A DNA stretch of 64,000 bases from G963677325 sp963810555 (GTDB lineage: Bacteria; Bacteroidota; Bacteroidia; Bacteroidales; Prolixibacteraceae): contig CAWENX010000006.1 of the NCBI GenBank assembly GCA_963810555.1, positions 248,001 through 312,000 on the forward strand, given 5' to 3'. The notes below the pieces were generated by a model that was not told where the DNA came from, did no database searches, and saw only the letters and a program-made list of their open reading frames with translations. This document shows positions 39,069 through 46,708 of the stretch, piece by piece. The stretch's first letter is position 1. Each line of letters opens with the position of its first letter. Made by a program: the position numbers and the translations under genes.

Positions 39069-40501
39069 TAAAGTTGAGATACATAGAAGAACCTTCTTTG
39101 CAATTTGGTACAAATCAACACATTTGCCCTAAATCAGGTATTTATAATTATATGCCTTTTGATATTAAGCAAGTGAGACCTGAGAAAATAACAATTGGTA
39201 TTATTGGGAAGGGAGAGAGTATTGATAAAGTTTTAAAATGGATGGATAATTGCAAAAACCATATTAAGGGAAAGGAAAGCAAAAATCCACATCCTAAATT
39301 GTTTTTAAATTTTTGCGGTTTTAATAAGAATATTGGCTTTCATAGTGAAGTAGTATATGATGGTTCATATATACGAAGGTTAAAAAATTCCGAGTTTGAT
39401 GAAATTATTAAGAAACATACTGACCTTGAAATAAGAATTAGGGAAATAGCTTTGCTTTATTTAGGAGAAATAAAGTATTTAACCAAAAACAAAAAGCCAG
39501 ACGTAATCTTATGTGCTTTGTCTGAGAATTTTATTTCCTACATTAAGGAAAATGATGAATATGAAGATGAAGAATCAGAAGTGACTGATGATGCTGAATT
39601 AGAAGAGATTTCCGCTAAAGAACAAAATTTCAGAAGGTATCTAAAAGCAAAAGCGATGCAATATAATGTGCCTATACAAATTGTTAGGGATAGGATTGCT
39701 AAACCCACTTCTGAAATGCAAGATGAAGCAACCATTGCATGGAATTTCTTTACAGCACTATATTATAAAGCCTCTGGAACCCCTTGGGCTTTAATTAGAA
39801 AGGATTCTGCTGAGACAACTTGTTATGCTGGAATTAGTTTTTATAGAAGTCGTGATAATAAAAGAACAGAAACCAGTATTGCTCAAATTTTTAACGAGCT
39901 TGGGAGCGGTGTCATTTTAAGAGGAGAGGAAATAAAATTAGCTAAATATGACAGAGTTCCACATTTAACAGAAGAACAAGCATTTAATATTTTAAGTCAA
40001 TCGTTAAAAGAATATTATGATGCTGTTAAGATATTCCCTAAAAGATTAGTACTACATAAAACCTCAAATTTCAATGATGCAGAGATTTACGGATTTAATG
40101 AAGCAGCAAAATCATTTCATATTAATCAAGTAGATTTAGTCTCAATTCAGCCTTCTAATATTAGGCTTTATCGAAAAGGGAGCTATCCACCTATGAGAGG
40201 AACCCACATGATTATTTCAGATAACCAGCATATTTTATACACGAGAGGTTCAGTACCATATTATGAAACTTATCCCGGTCAATACATTCCAAGTCCAATT
40301 GAAATCAGACTTGCATCATATGATGAATCACCCAATTTAATTTGTGATGAAATACTTTCATTAACAAAAATGAACTGGAATAATACTCAATTTGACAGAA
40401 GATTCCCTATTACACTCGAATGTGCAAGGAATGTTGGAGAGATATTAAAATATCTTGATAATAATGAGGAGATGCAATTGAAATATAGTTTTTATATGTG
40501 A
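39065..40501 (+). CDS. Short prokaryotic Argonaute (MID-PIWI)
   Basis: Protein of 478 residues, the length of short pAgos, which lack N and PAZ domains. The MID region includes RRYLKAKAMQYNVPIQIVRDR, the guide 5'-end pocket region. The PIWI end shows MRGTHMIISDNQHILYTRGS, PYYETYPGQYIPSPIEIR, and LTKMNWNNTQFDRRFPITL at ~residues 433-450, closing with LKYSFYM; this C-terminus is highly characteristic. Where the catalytic tetrad would start, GISFYR has Ser instead of Asp, and LHKTSNF replaces the third Asp site, so nucleolytic PIWI activity is unlikely. It would use a guide to sense invader nucleic acid and activate its APAZ partner. Coupled by ATGA to the SMEK-APAZ gene. Confidence 0.93.
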   Translation: MIKLRYIEEPSLQFGTNQHICPKSGIYNYMPFDIKQVRPEKITIGIIGKGESIDKVLKWMDNCKNHIKGKESKNPHPKLFLNFCGFNKNIGFHSEVVYDGSYIRRLKNSEFDEIIKKHTDLEIRIREIALLYLGEIKYLTKNKKPDVILCALSENFISYIKENDEYEDEESEVTDDAELEEISAKEQNFRRYLKAKAMQYNVPIQIVRDRIAKPTSEMQDEATIAWNFFTALYYKASGTPWALIRKDSAETTCYAGISFYRSRDNKRTETSIAQIFNELGSGVILRGEEIKLAKYDRVPHLTEEQAFNILSQSLKEYYDAVKIFPKRLVLHKTSNFNDAEIYGFNEAAKSFHINQVDLVSIQPSNIRLYRKGSYPPMRGTHMIISDNQHILYTRGSVPYYETYPGQYIPSPIEIRLASYDESPNLICDEILSLTKMNWNNTQFDRRFPITLECARNVGEILKYLDNNEEMQLKYSFYM

Positions 40502-41522
40502 TAATTACGTCATTTATGAAACAAGTTTACCCTTTTGGCTCACAACTGAAAAAAGTTGAACAACAGGACAAATCCCCTAAAAAAGTTTTTGTCCTTGGTG
40601 TTTATGCCAGTGCTGTTCATGCAAAATGGAAAAGCTCAAGTGGTAAAACATTAGTTAATGCCTTAGCTGTGGCAAGTGAGCCATATATCTTCTGGAGGGG
40701 GGAAGATGCAAAAGAGCAATTGAAAAAATCCAAATAGATTCAAAATTGGGGAAGCTTACTCCTGCAGATAAAAGGTTAAATGGTCCTTCAGGCAAAATTC
40801 TTGATGATCTATTCCTTTTACCTCTTGGTTACACCAGAGAAGATGCATGGCTTTGTGATTTATTGCCATACACCAGATTGAATAAGAATCAGCAAAGAGC
40901 CATTGAAAACCATTATAACAAGGTAAGAGATTATGACCTTCCACAATGTACAATACCTGTTTATAAAGCCTCTGATTTAAAAAGTGAATCAAGGGTTGAT
41001 GAAATAATTGCAGAGTTGGAACAATCTCAAGCTGAAACAATTATTTTGCTTGGTGATTTACCTTTAAAACATTTTCTACCTTATTCCCCTATGTATAAAA
41101 ACCTGTCTGATTTTGTAAAGTTTCATGGCTATGGGGAAGATAATCCAATTATTATCAATGGAAAGACTTACAATGTAATTCCTTTGAGTTCATCCAAGAC
41201 AGGCTGGCAATTTGGGTAACAGTAATCAAAACTGGTTTGACATTCATAAAAAATGGGTTATAAAGAAAATGAATGAAAGGAAAGAGGACCAAAATATCAG
41301 GTTATTTCAGAAACCCAATTATTGTCTGGTTTGTGGTTCAAAAAATATTGCCTCATACCTATATGGAATGCCTGTCTTTTCAAAAAAACTTGAAAATGAT
41401 ATTGAGGAAGGCAAAGTGAAACTTGGTGGTTGTTGTATTTCGATTTTAGACCTTCCTGGGCTTGCCTGGATTGTGGAACAGATTATTTAATAGCGGAAAC
41501 CAAATACAAATGGAAAAGGTAA
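40498..41522 (+). pseudogene. UDG-superfamily-like protein with C-terminal zinc ribbon, frameshifted
   Basis: Three frames join into one chain of ~340 residues. The first part has KKVFVLGVYASAVHAKW and ASEPYIFWRG. After one A is added to an A6 run near 40724 it continues LGKLTPADKRLNGPSGKIL, WLCDLLPYTRLN and ETIILLGDLPLKHF. Dropping one T near 41193 gives VIPLSHPRQAGNLGNSNQNW. The VLGVYAS...LLGD...LSHPRQ spacing resembles the uracil-DNA glycosylase fold. A last section (NYCLVCGSKN, GGCCISIFRPSWACLDCGTD) is a zinc ribbon; it might instead be a separate gene from ATG 41269. The GTG start at 40498 overlaps the pAgo stop; ATG 40516 is an alternative. Confidence 0.6.
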
Positions 41523-41692
41523 CTTTGTTTAGTTTAGAAAGACCTAAATATGTAAAATATCTATGCAAATATATTTTAATGAGAAAGATCAGTTGTTCTT
41601 TGATGGCCTATGATATTGGTAAATCTGTTAATTATGCTTGGGGAGATTCTGATTATGAGTATAACTATACTATCAAGCCCCCGATGAAGTAA
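41510..41692 (+). CDS. Small hypothetical ORF at end of defence operon
   Basis: Possible 60-residue protein beginning MEKVTLFSLERPKYVKYLC and ending YNYTIKPPMK. Its ATG overlaps the end of the zinc-ribbon frame by 13 bases, like the other junctions in the operon. I do not recognise a family. It may be spurious or part of another frameshifted gene. Confidence 0.3.
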   Translation: MEKVTLFSLERPKYVKYLCKYILMRKISCSLMAYDIGKSVNYAWGDSDYEYNYTIKPPMK

Positions 41693-41940
41693 TGAAATTC
41701 TATCCACTATTCAATTTAAAAACTGGGGATAAATCAGGTCTTTTACTTGCAATAAAAGATTGATTCAGGTTGCAATAAAGCATACTCATTGTTTGGAGAT
41801 TTTATGCGAGAGCATAATATTAAGTACGATAGCTTCTCATGGACATGAGAAAAAATTTTAACTTTTTCCTCAATGTTATTATCCTTAAATTGCATTTAAT
41901 TGCTTATAGTTGTCCGTTTTGTATGTATCTGGTATGTATC

Positions 41941-41977
41941 AAATAAAAAAGCAGTAACAAATACATTGCTAACTGCC
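41941..41977 (-). terminator. Terminator downstream of tRNA-Met
   Basis: On the minus strand GCAGTTAGCAA and TTGTTACTGC pair around a short loop (with one bulge), followed by TTTTTTATTT. It begins 12 bases after the 3' end of the tRNA. The 41693-41940 stretch on its other side is AT-rich and shows no gene. Confidence 0.65.
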
Positions 41978-41988
41978 TTATTTTCAAG

Positions 41989-42062
41989 TAGCGAGGGCCG
42001 GGGATGATCCGGCGACCTCATGATTATGAATCATGCGCTCTAACCAGCTGAGCTACCTCGCC
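41989..42062 (-). tRNA. tRNA-Met (CAT anticodon)
   Basis: Cloverleaf of 74 bases read on the minus strand. Acceptor GGCGAGG pairs with CCTCGCT (one G-U), the D arm is GCTCAGCTGGTTAGAGC, the anticodon stem is CATGA/TCATG with loop TTCATAA, so the anticodon is CAT. No CCA is encoded. The T arm is GCCGG-ATCATCC-CCGGC, lacking the usual TTC at the start of the loop. It could be elongator tRNA-Met or an Ile tRNA modified by TilS; the acceptor stem favours Met. Its 3' end faces the defence island. Confidence 0.92.
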
Positions 42063-42228
42063 ATTCCTCCAGTTTGAGGGTGCAAAGTTAATACCTTTCA
42101 TATTTTTCAACAATCACATATTCCGATTTTTTCAATAATTGTTCATCGTGGTTTTCGCTCTGATAAGTTCTTCCTTTAACAAATTAGGAATGCATTACTT
42201 ATAAATTCCATAAATAAACGCAAATCTC

Positions 42229-42258
42229 TTGAAAATTGAAAAAGGAAATCTATTTTTG
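42229..42258 (+). promoter_or_regulatory. Bacteroidetes-type promoter for the beta-eliminating lyase
   Basis: TATTTTTG at 42251-42258 fits TAnnTTTG, with TTG at 42229-42231, 19 bases upstream. The ATG is 34 bases downstream. Pattern match only. Confidence 0.45.
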
Positions 42259-42291
42259 CCGCTTCAAATCATAAACTAAATCATATTAACG

Positions 42292-43755
42292 ATGACAAAT
42301 CCAGCTGCCAACGAAATTAAATTCTTCAACGGACAGAACATCCCTGTTGAACTGCACAAAGTTCGTATTGTTCAGAAGTTATTCCTGAAGCCGGTTGACG
42401 AAAGACTGGCTGCCATGGAAGAAGGGGGTTACAATACATTCCAGCTAAATACAAAGGATATCTTCCTGGACATGCTCACCGACAGCGGTACCAATGCCAT
42501 GAGCGACAACCAGGTCTCTTCCATGCTTAAGGCAGATGATGCCTATGCCGGATCGCAGAGCTTTTACAGGATGGAAGCCGCAGTCCGTGAAGTATTCGGT
42601 AAACATTGGGTTCTTCCTGTTCACCAGGGTCGTGCCGCCGAAAATATTATCTCTCAGGCTTTTATCAAGAAGGGTGATGTTGTTCCAATGAATTATCACT
42701 TTACCACCACGAAAGCGCATATGGAATTGAATGGAGCTGAAATACTTGAGATTTATACGGACGAAGCATTAAAGATTAAAAGCAATATCCCTTTCAAAGG
42801 AAATATCGATATTGATAAACTAAAGGCTGTCATAGCAAAATACGGGGCGGAGCATATTCCTTTTATTCGTCTCGAAGCTTCAACCAACCTGATCGGCGGA
42901 CAGCCATTCTCGATGCAAAACATGAAAGAGGTCCGTAAAATTGCCGATCAGCATAAGATAATGCTCGTCCTGGATGCCAGTCTGATCGGTGAAAATGCCT
43001 GGTTTATCAAGAAACGCGAAGAAGGATACAAAAACGCGTCCATTAAAGATATCCTGCTTGAAATGTGTGCAATTGCCGATCTTGTTTACTTCTCAAGCCG
43101 CAAAGTCAGCTCGACCCGCGGGGGCGCTATCTGTACCAACAGCGAAGACATTTTCATGAAAATGCGCGACCTGGTAGTGCTCTACGAAGGATTTACCACC
43201 TATGGCGGTATGTCGGTGCGCGAAATTGAGGCAATGGCTGTAGGAATTTACGAAACAACGGATGATACAGTGATCTGTCAGTCGCCTTCTTTTATTGAAT
43301 ATGCTGTCAATGAATTGGATAAGCTGGGAGTTCCGGTGGTTACCCCTTCCGGCGCTCTGGGCTGTCATATCGATGCAGGAGGATTCCTTGCACATCTGCC
43401 GCAGGCTGAATACCCTGCCGGCGCCCTGGCGGCTGCGTTGTTTATCATTTCAGGTATCCGGGGAATGGAACGGGGGACGATCTCCAGCGTTCGTGATGCC
43501 GACGGCAACGATGTGCTGGCTGATGTTGAACTTCTTCGTCTGGCTTTCCCGCGCCGCGTCTTTACGCTTTCGCAGACCATGTTTGTTGTTGACCGTGTTC
43601 ATTGGCTTTATAAAAACAGGGACCTTGTCGGTGGACTAAAGTTTGTGGAAGAACCCCCGGTACTGCGATTCTTTAACGGACGTCTTGCACCTACTTCAGA
43701 CTGGCCGCAAAAACTGGTGGCCAAATTCAAGGCGGATTTCGGAGAAAGTTTATAA
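42292..43755 (+). CDS. Tryptophanase / tyrosine phenol-lyase family beta-eliminating lyase
   Basis: PLP enzyme of 487 residues. Family markers include GGYNTFQLNTKDIFLDMLTD, SGTNAMSDNQVSSML, DDAYAGSQSFYRMEAAV and VLPVHQGRAAENI. The PLP lysine is in YFSSRKVSSTRGGAIC. These enzymes split tryptophan to indole, pyruvate and ammonia, or tyrosine to phenol. The segment after the lysine differs from both E. coli TnaA and Citrobacter TPL, so I do not choose between them. It has its own promoter-like element and terminator, and no adjacent tnaB-type permease or TnaC-like leader is seen. Confidence 0.85.
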   Translation: MTNPAANEIKFFNGQNIPVELHKVRIVQKLFLKPVDERLAAMEEGGYNTFQLNTKDIFLDMLTDSGTNAMSDNQVSSMLKADDAYAGSQSFYRMEAAVREVFGKHWVLPVHQGRAAENIISQAFIKKGDVVPMNYHFTTTKAHMELNGAEILEIYTDEALKIKSNIPFKGNIDIDKLKAVIAKYGAEHIPFIRLEASTNLIGGQPFSMQNMKEVRKIADQHKIMLVLDASLIGENAWFIKKREEGYKNASIKDILLEMCAIADLVYFSSRKVSSTRGGAICTNSEDIFMKMRDLVVLYEGFTTYGGMSVREIEAMAVGIYETTDDTVICQSPSFIEYAVNELDKLGVPVVTPSGALGCHIDAGGFLAHLPQAEYPAGALAAALFIISGIRGMERGTISSVRDADGNDVLADVELLRLAFPRRVFTLSQTMFVVDRVHWLYKNRDLVGGLKFVEEPPVLRFFNGRLAPTSDWPQKLVAKFKADFGESL

Positions 43756-43778
43756 TTGAAAACAACTCAATATTTCTA

Positions 43779-43810
43779 AACCCGGAGAATCATGAATTTC
43801 CGGGTTTTTT
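43779..43810 (+). terminator. Terminator after beta-eliminating lyase
   Basis: AACCCGGA/TCCGGGTT perfect stem with a 12-base loop followed by TTTT. It lies 24 bases past the stop codon. Confidence 0.88.
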
Positions 43811-43833
43811 ATTCTTTACCTGTAATGAATAGT

Positions 43834-43892
43834 AATAAGGGCATAAGGGTAATTCACAGGGTTATCAAAAATTTCTACTCAGGGAATAAGGG
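43834..43892. repeat. AATAAGGG-type repeat, left of GH2 gene
   Basis: AATAAGGGCATAAGGGTA at one end and CTCAGGGAATAAGGG at the other. A same-orientation relative with the same order of words lies at 46395-46456, so the pair flanks the GH2-like gene. Confidence 0.65.
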
Positions 43893-43961
43893 CAAATATG
43901 ATAATTACAAATCCGGAAATAAGAAAACAATACGCAACCCATCCTAAAATTTAACGTCATT

Positions 43962-46301
43962 ATGATCATTTTGTTGCTAAATTGTATCTTTATCCCGTAT
44001 GCTGCAAATGCAAAAAAAGCGCCAATTCCGGATACTAAATTGTTATTCAAATACGAATCTAATTTTAAAACAAATATTGTGATTAAGATTTATCAGTTAA
44101 TATTGCCTTTGATGTTTCTGGCGATCGCTGCAAAAGCCCAAACGTCTGCCCGAACGACTATCAACCTTAATGGGAAATGGGAATTTGATCAAACTACCGA
44201 TGCATTTCCTCCGGCAAAATTTACCCGGATTATTCCTGTTCCCGGTTTGGTTCATCTTGCGGAGCCTAAAATTGAGGATTACGATAAGTTTTTCAAACGT
44301 GCCGAAAAGGTTGAGGCAAAGCTACAGCACAATCTTTACAATATTGATTATACGCCAAGATACAGTTGGTACCGGAAAAAAGTCTTTATCCCGAAAAAGC
44401 TCGAGGGCGCGGAGGGGATGATCACGATCAAAAAAAGCCAGTATGTTACACAGGTTTACGTAAATGGGATTGATATGGGAAGCTCGGAAGCTTGTTATAC
44501 ACCGATAGAATTTCCACTGACCAATGTCCTTAAATATGGCGCCGAAAACGAAATACTGATCAAATGCGGTGACAGGGTTTGGCTTCCGAGTTCTGCTGCC
44601 GGAGGTACAGATAAAGAGAAAGAACACTATTTACCGGGAATATGGGATGATGTATTGCTTTCTTTTACGGGCAAAGTGAGAGTTAACCGATTGCTCGTTC
44701 TGCCGTCACTCATTAATAAAAAGGTCACAGTAAAGACGCAGATTCGCAATTTGATTCCCGCCCAGATATTTTACGGTGATGCAATGCAGGACTCAGTAAC
44801 ACTAAAAATATCAATTGCAGAAAAACTCAGCGGTAAAGTTGTTGCGGTTAAGAGTGGACGGTTTGCCGCTAAACGTGACAATATATCTGAAGCGATATTG
44901 GAAATTCCATTGAAGGATATTAAAAGCTGGACTCCCGACAAACCATTTCTTTACCAGGCAATTGCAACTTTAGAAAATGACAAAGGCGTTTCCGATGAGT
45001 TGGTCAAACAATTTGGAATGCGTGATTTTACAAGAAAAGGTAAATTCTTTTATCTGAATGGCGAAAGAATAATTTTAAGAGGCACCAATATTACACTTCA
45101 ACGGTTCTTTGAAGATCCCGACTGTGGAAACCTTGCATGGGATCGTGAGTGGGTAAAAAAACTGCTGATTGATTACTCCAAACAGTTGAACTGGAATATG
45201 ATGCGTATCTGTGTGGGTATCGCTCCTGATTTTTGGTATGATTTGGCAGACGAGTACGGATTGATGTTTCAGAACGAATGGCTTTACTGGCAAAATCACG
45301 GATGGGATGATGAGATTCGTAAGGAATATACAGATTGGGTTTGGTCCGACGGAAATCATCCAAGCATTGCCATCTGGGACGCAATCAATGAAAACACAGA
45401 TGATTATATCGGAGGGACCCTTATCCCGGAACTTAAAAAACTTGATCCCACCCGAATCTGGGATGCCGGTTATATGACGAGTGATCAGATGGCGCTTGAT
45501 GAAATGGATGAACCGCACCCTTACCAGGGACGAATAAGCAGTATTCAGCCGGGCTCGACCAAAAACTTTTATCCACTTGGAAATCTTGATTATAAACCTC
45601 CAATCCTTCAGAAGATTCAAGGTTCAAGCTCTGCACAACTTGTCAATGAATATGGATGGATCTGGCTGTGGCGTAACGGATTACCGAGTAAATTAACCGT
45701 TGAGGTTTATGAGTATTATTTGGGAAAGAATTCCACTCCCGAACAAAACCGTGAATTACAGGCTTATTGGATGCAATTGGAAACTGAATGGCTGAGAAGC
45801 GAACCTTCTATTGCCGGAGTACTTGCATTCTGCTTACTGACAAATAATTACGGCTATACAGGCGATTGGTTCGTAGGAAATATCAAGGATCTGAAACCTT
45901 CTCCGACACTCGATTGGTTTCATCATGCATTTGCTCCTACAGCAGTATTTATTAACCTTACTGACGAACGCTATACCAAATTTATCGAGCCTCATCAGCC
46001 GGGCTCGACTTTGCTTTTCAATCTGGCAGGTATTAATAATCAAAACGTTACTATTAATGGAACGGTAAATATTAAACTTATCAATCAGAAAGGAAAGAAT
46101 TTTTCTGAACAAAGTTTTCCGGTAAAATTGGAGTCGTTTCTTAGAAAAGATATTCCTGTGTCAATAACTTTCCCGGGCGAAGCGGGTGGTTATGTTCTGG
46201 TTGCAGTATTTACGCCTGAAAACGGGACGCCGGTTATCAGCCGAAGGTTTCTCAGGGTGGGGCAAGCCTCAAATTATAGCTACTATAATTTAAAACCATA
46301 A
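43962..46301 (+). CDS. GH2 family glycoside hydrolase (beta-mannosidase/glucuronidase-like), exported
   Basis: Protein of up to 779 residues. The N-terminal beta-sandwich has INLNGKWEFDQTTDAFPP, YSWYRKKVFIPKKLEG and QVYVNGIDMGSSEACYTP. The barrel has the acid/base Glu in AIWDAINENTDD and the nucleophile Glu in LVNEYGWIW. The start is uncertain: from ATG 43962 there is one short hydrophobic stretch (IILLLNCIFIPYAANA), and 40 residues later a second, better signal peptide (IYQLILPLMFLAIAAKAQ) that could start from GTG 44079. The substrate is unknown. The gene stands alone between two related repeats. Confidence 0.82.
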   Translation: MIILLLNCIFIPYAANAKKAPIPDTKLLFKYESNFKTNIVIKIYQLILPLMFLAIAAKAQTSARTTINLNGKWEFDQTTDAFPPAKFTRIIPVPGLVHLAEPKIEDYDKFFKRAEKVEAKLQHNLYNIDYTPRYSWYRKKVFIPKKLEGAEGMITIKKSQYVTQVYVNGIDMGSSEACYTPIEFPLTNVLKYGAENEILIKCGDRVWLPSSAAGGTDKEKEHYLPGIWDDVLLSFTGKVRVNRLLVLPSLINKKVTVKTQIRNLIPAQIFYGDAMQDSVTLKISIAEKLSGKVVAVKSGRFAAKRDNISEAILEIPLKDIKSWTPDKPFLYQAIATLENDKGVSDELVKQFGMRDFTRKGKFFYLNGERIILRGTNITLQRFFEDPDCGNLAWDREWVKKLLIDYSKQLNWNMMRICVGIAPDFWYDLADEYGLMFQNEWLYWQNHGWDDEIRKEYTDWVWSDGNHPSIAIWDAINENTDDYIGGTLIPELKKLDPTRIWDAGYMTSDQMALDEMDEPHPYQGRISSIQPGSTKNFYPLGNLDYKPPILQKIQGSSSAQLVNEYGWIWLWRNGLPSKLTVEVYEYYLGKNSTPEQNRELQAYWMQLETEWLRSEPSIAGVLAFCLLTNNYGYTGDWFVGNIKDLKPSPTLDWFHHAFAPTAVFINLTDERYTKFIEPHQPGSTLLFNLAGINNQNVTINGTVNIKLINQKGKNFSEQSFPVKLESFLRKDIPVSITFPGEAGGYVLVAVFTPENGTPVISRRFLRVGQASNYSYYNLKP

Positions 46302-46394
46302 TATTGTAATAATAACCTGAACATCACCGGGAAACCAGTTTTAATGAAGAATACAATACATTTTTTAAATTTTATCAGAAAACGATTGATCCGA

Positions 46395-46456
46395 AATAAG
46401 GGAATAAGGGTAGATGATGGGAATGGTCGAATTTTCTGCTACTGAGGGAATAAGGG
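46395..46456. repeat. AATAAGGG-type repeat, right of GH2 gene
   Basis: AATAAGGGAATAAGGGTA, then a divergent middle, then CTACTGAGGGAATAAGGG. It has the same orientation and order as 43834-43892. It begins ~90 bases after the GH2 stop. Confidence 0.65.
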
Positions 46457-46518
46457 TTTTTATATCAGATAATAGGGATAAATTTGATCTTCATCATCAA
46501 CTGCTCCTCGTCATTGTC

Positions 46519-46672
46519 AATATTGAGTCCACTCCGAAAAATAATCTTGTTGCCACCAAAGCACTAACACCATCCGCAGTCGAAATAATCTATATTACAA
46601 TTTTTTGTGGATTTTGGTGACGTCCGATAGTTATCGGTGGCATAAATGACTTTTCGGAGTGGACTCAATATT
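46519..46672. mobile_element. MITE-like element with 22-base perfect terminal inverted repeats
   Basis: AATATTGAGTCCACTCCGAA (start of the left end, 46519-46540) is the exact reverse complement of the right end (46651-46672). The 110-base interior has nested pairing (TTGCCACC/GGTGGCA) and the palindrome CCGATAGTTATCGG. There is no transposase inside, so any mobility would be in trans. It sits directly upstream of the class V aminotransferase gene. Confidence 0.65.
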
Positions 46673-46674
46673 TA

Positions 46675-46682
46675 TATTTTTG
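46675..46682 (+). promoter_or_regulatory. TAnnTTTG -7 element for aminotransferase gene
   Basis: TATTTTTG starts three bases after the MITE-like element; any -33 box would lie inside the element's right terminal repeat. The ATG is at 46709, 26 bases downstream. Confidence 0.4.
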
Positions 46683-46708
46683 TACCTTGAAACTTTTAAT
46701 CTCTAACC

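Noticed and set aside
42062..42291. TnaC-like leader peptide for the tryptophanase-type gene
   Set aside because: No short Trp-containing frame with a suitable start lies between the tRNA and the gene.
45075..45620. 181-codon minus-strand frame inside the GH2-like gene
   Set aside because: It lies opposite the conserved catalytic barrel and resembles no known family.
46414..46620. 68-codon plus-strand frame within the MITE-like region
   Set aside because: It spans the AATAAGGG repeat and the MITE terminal repeat, so it is repeat sequence rather than a gene.
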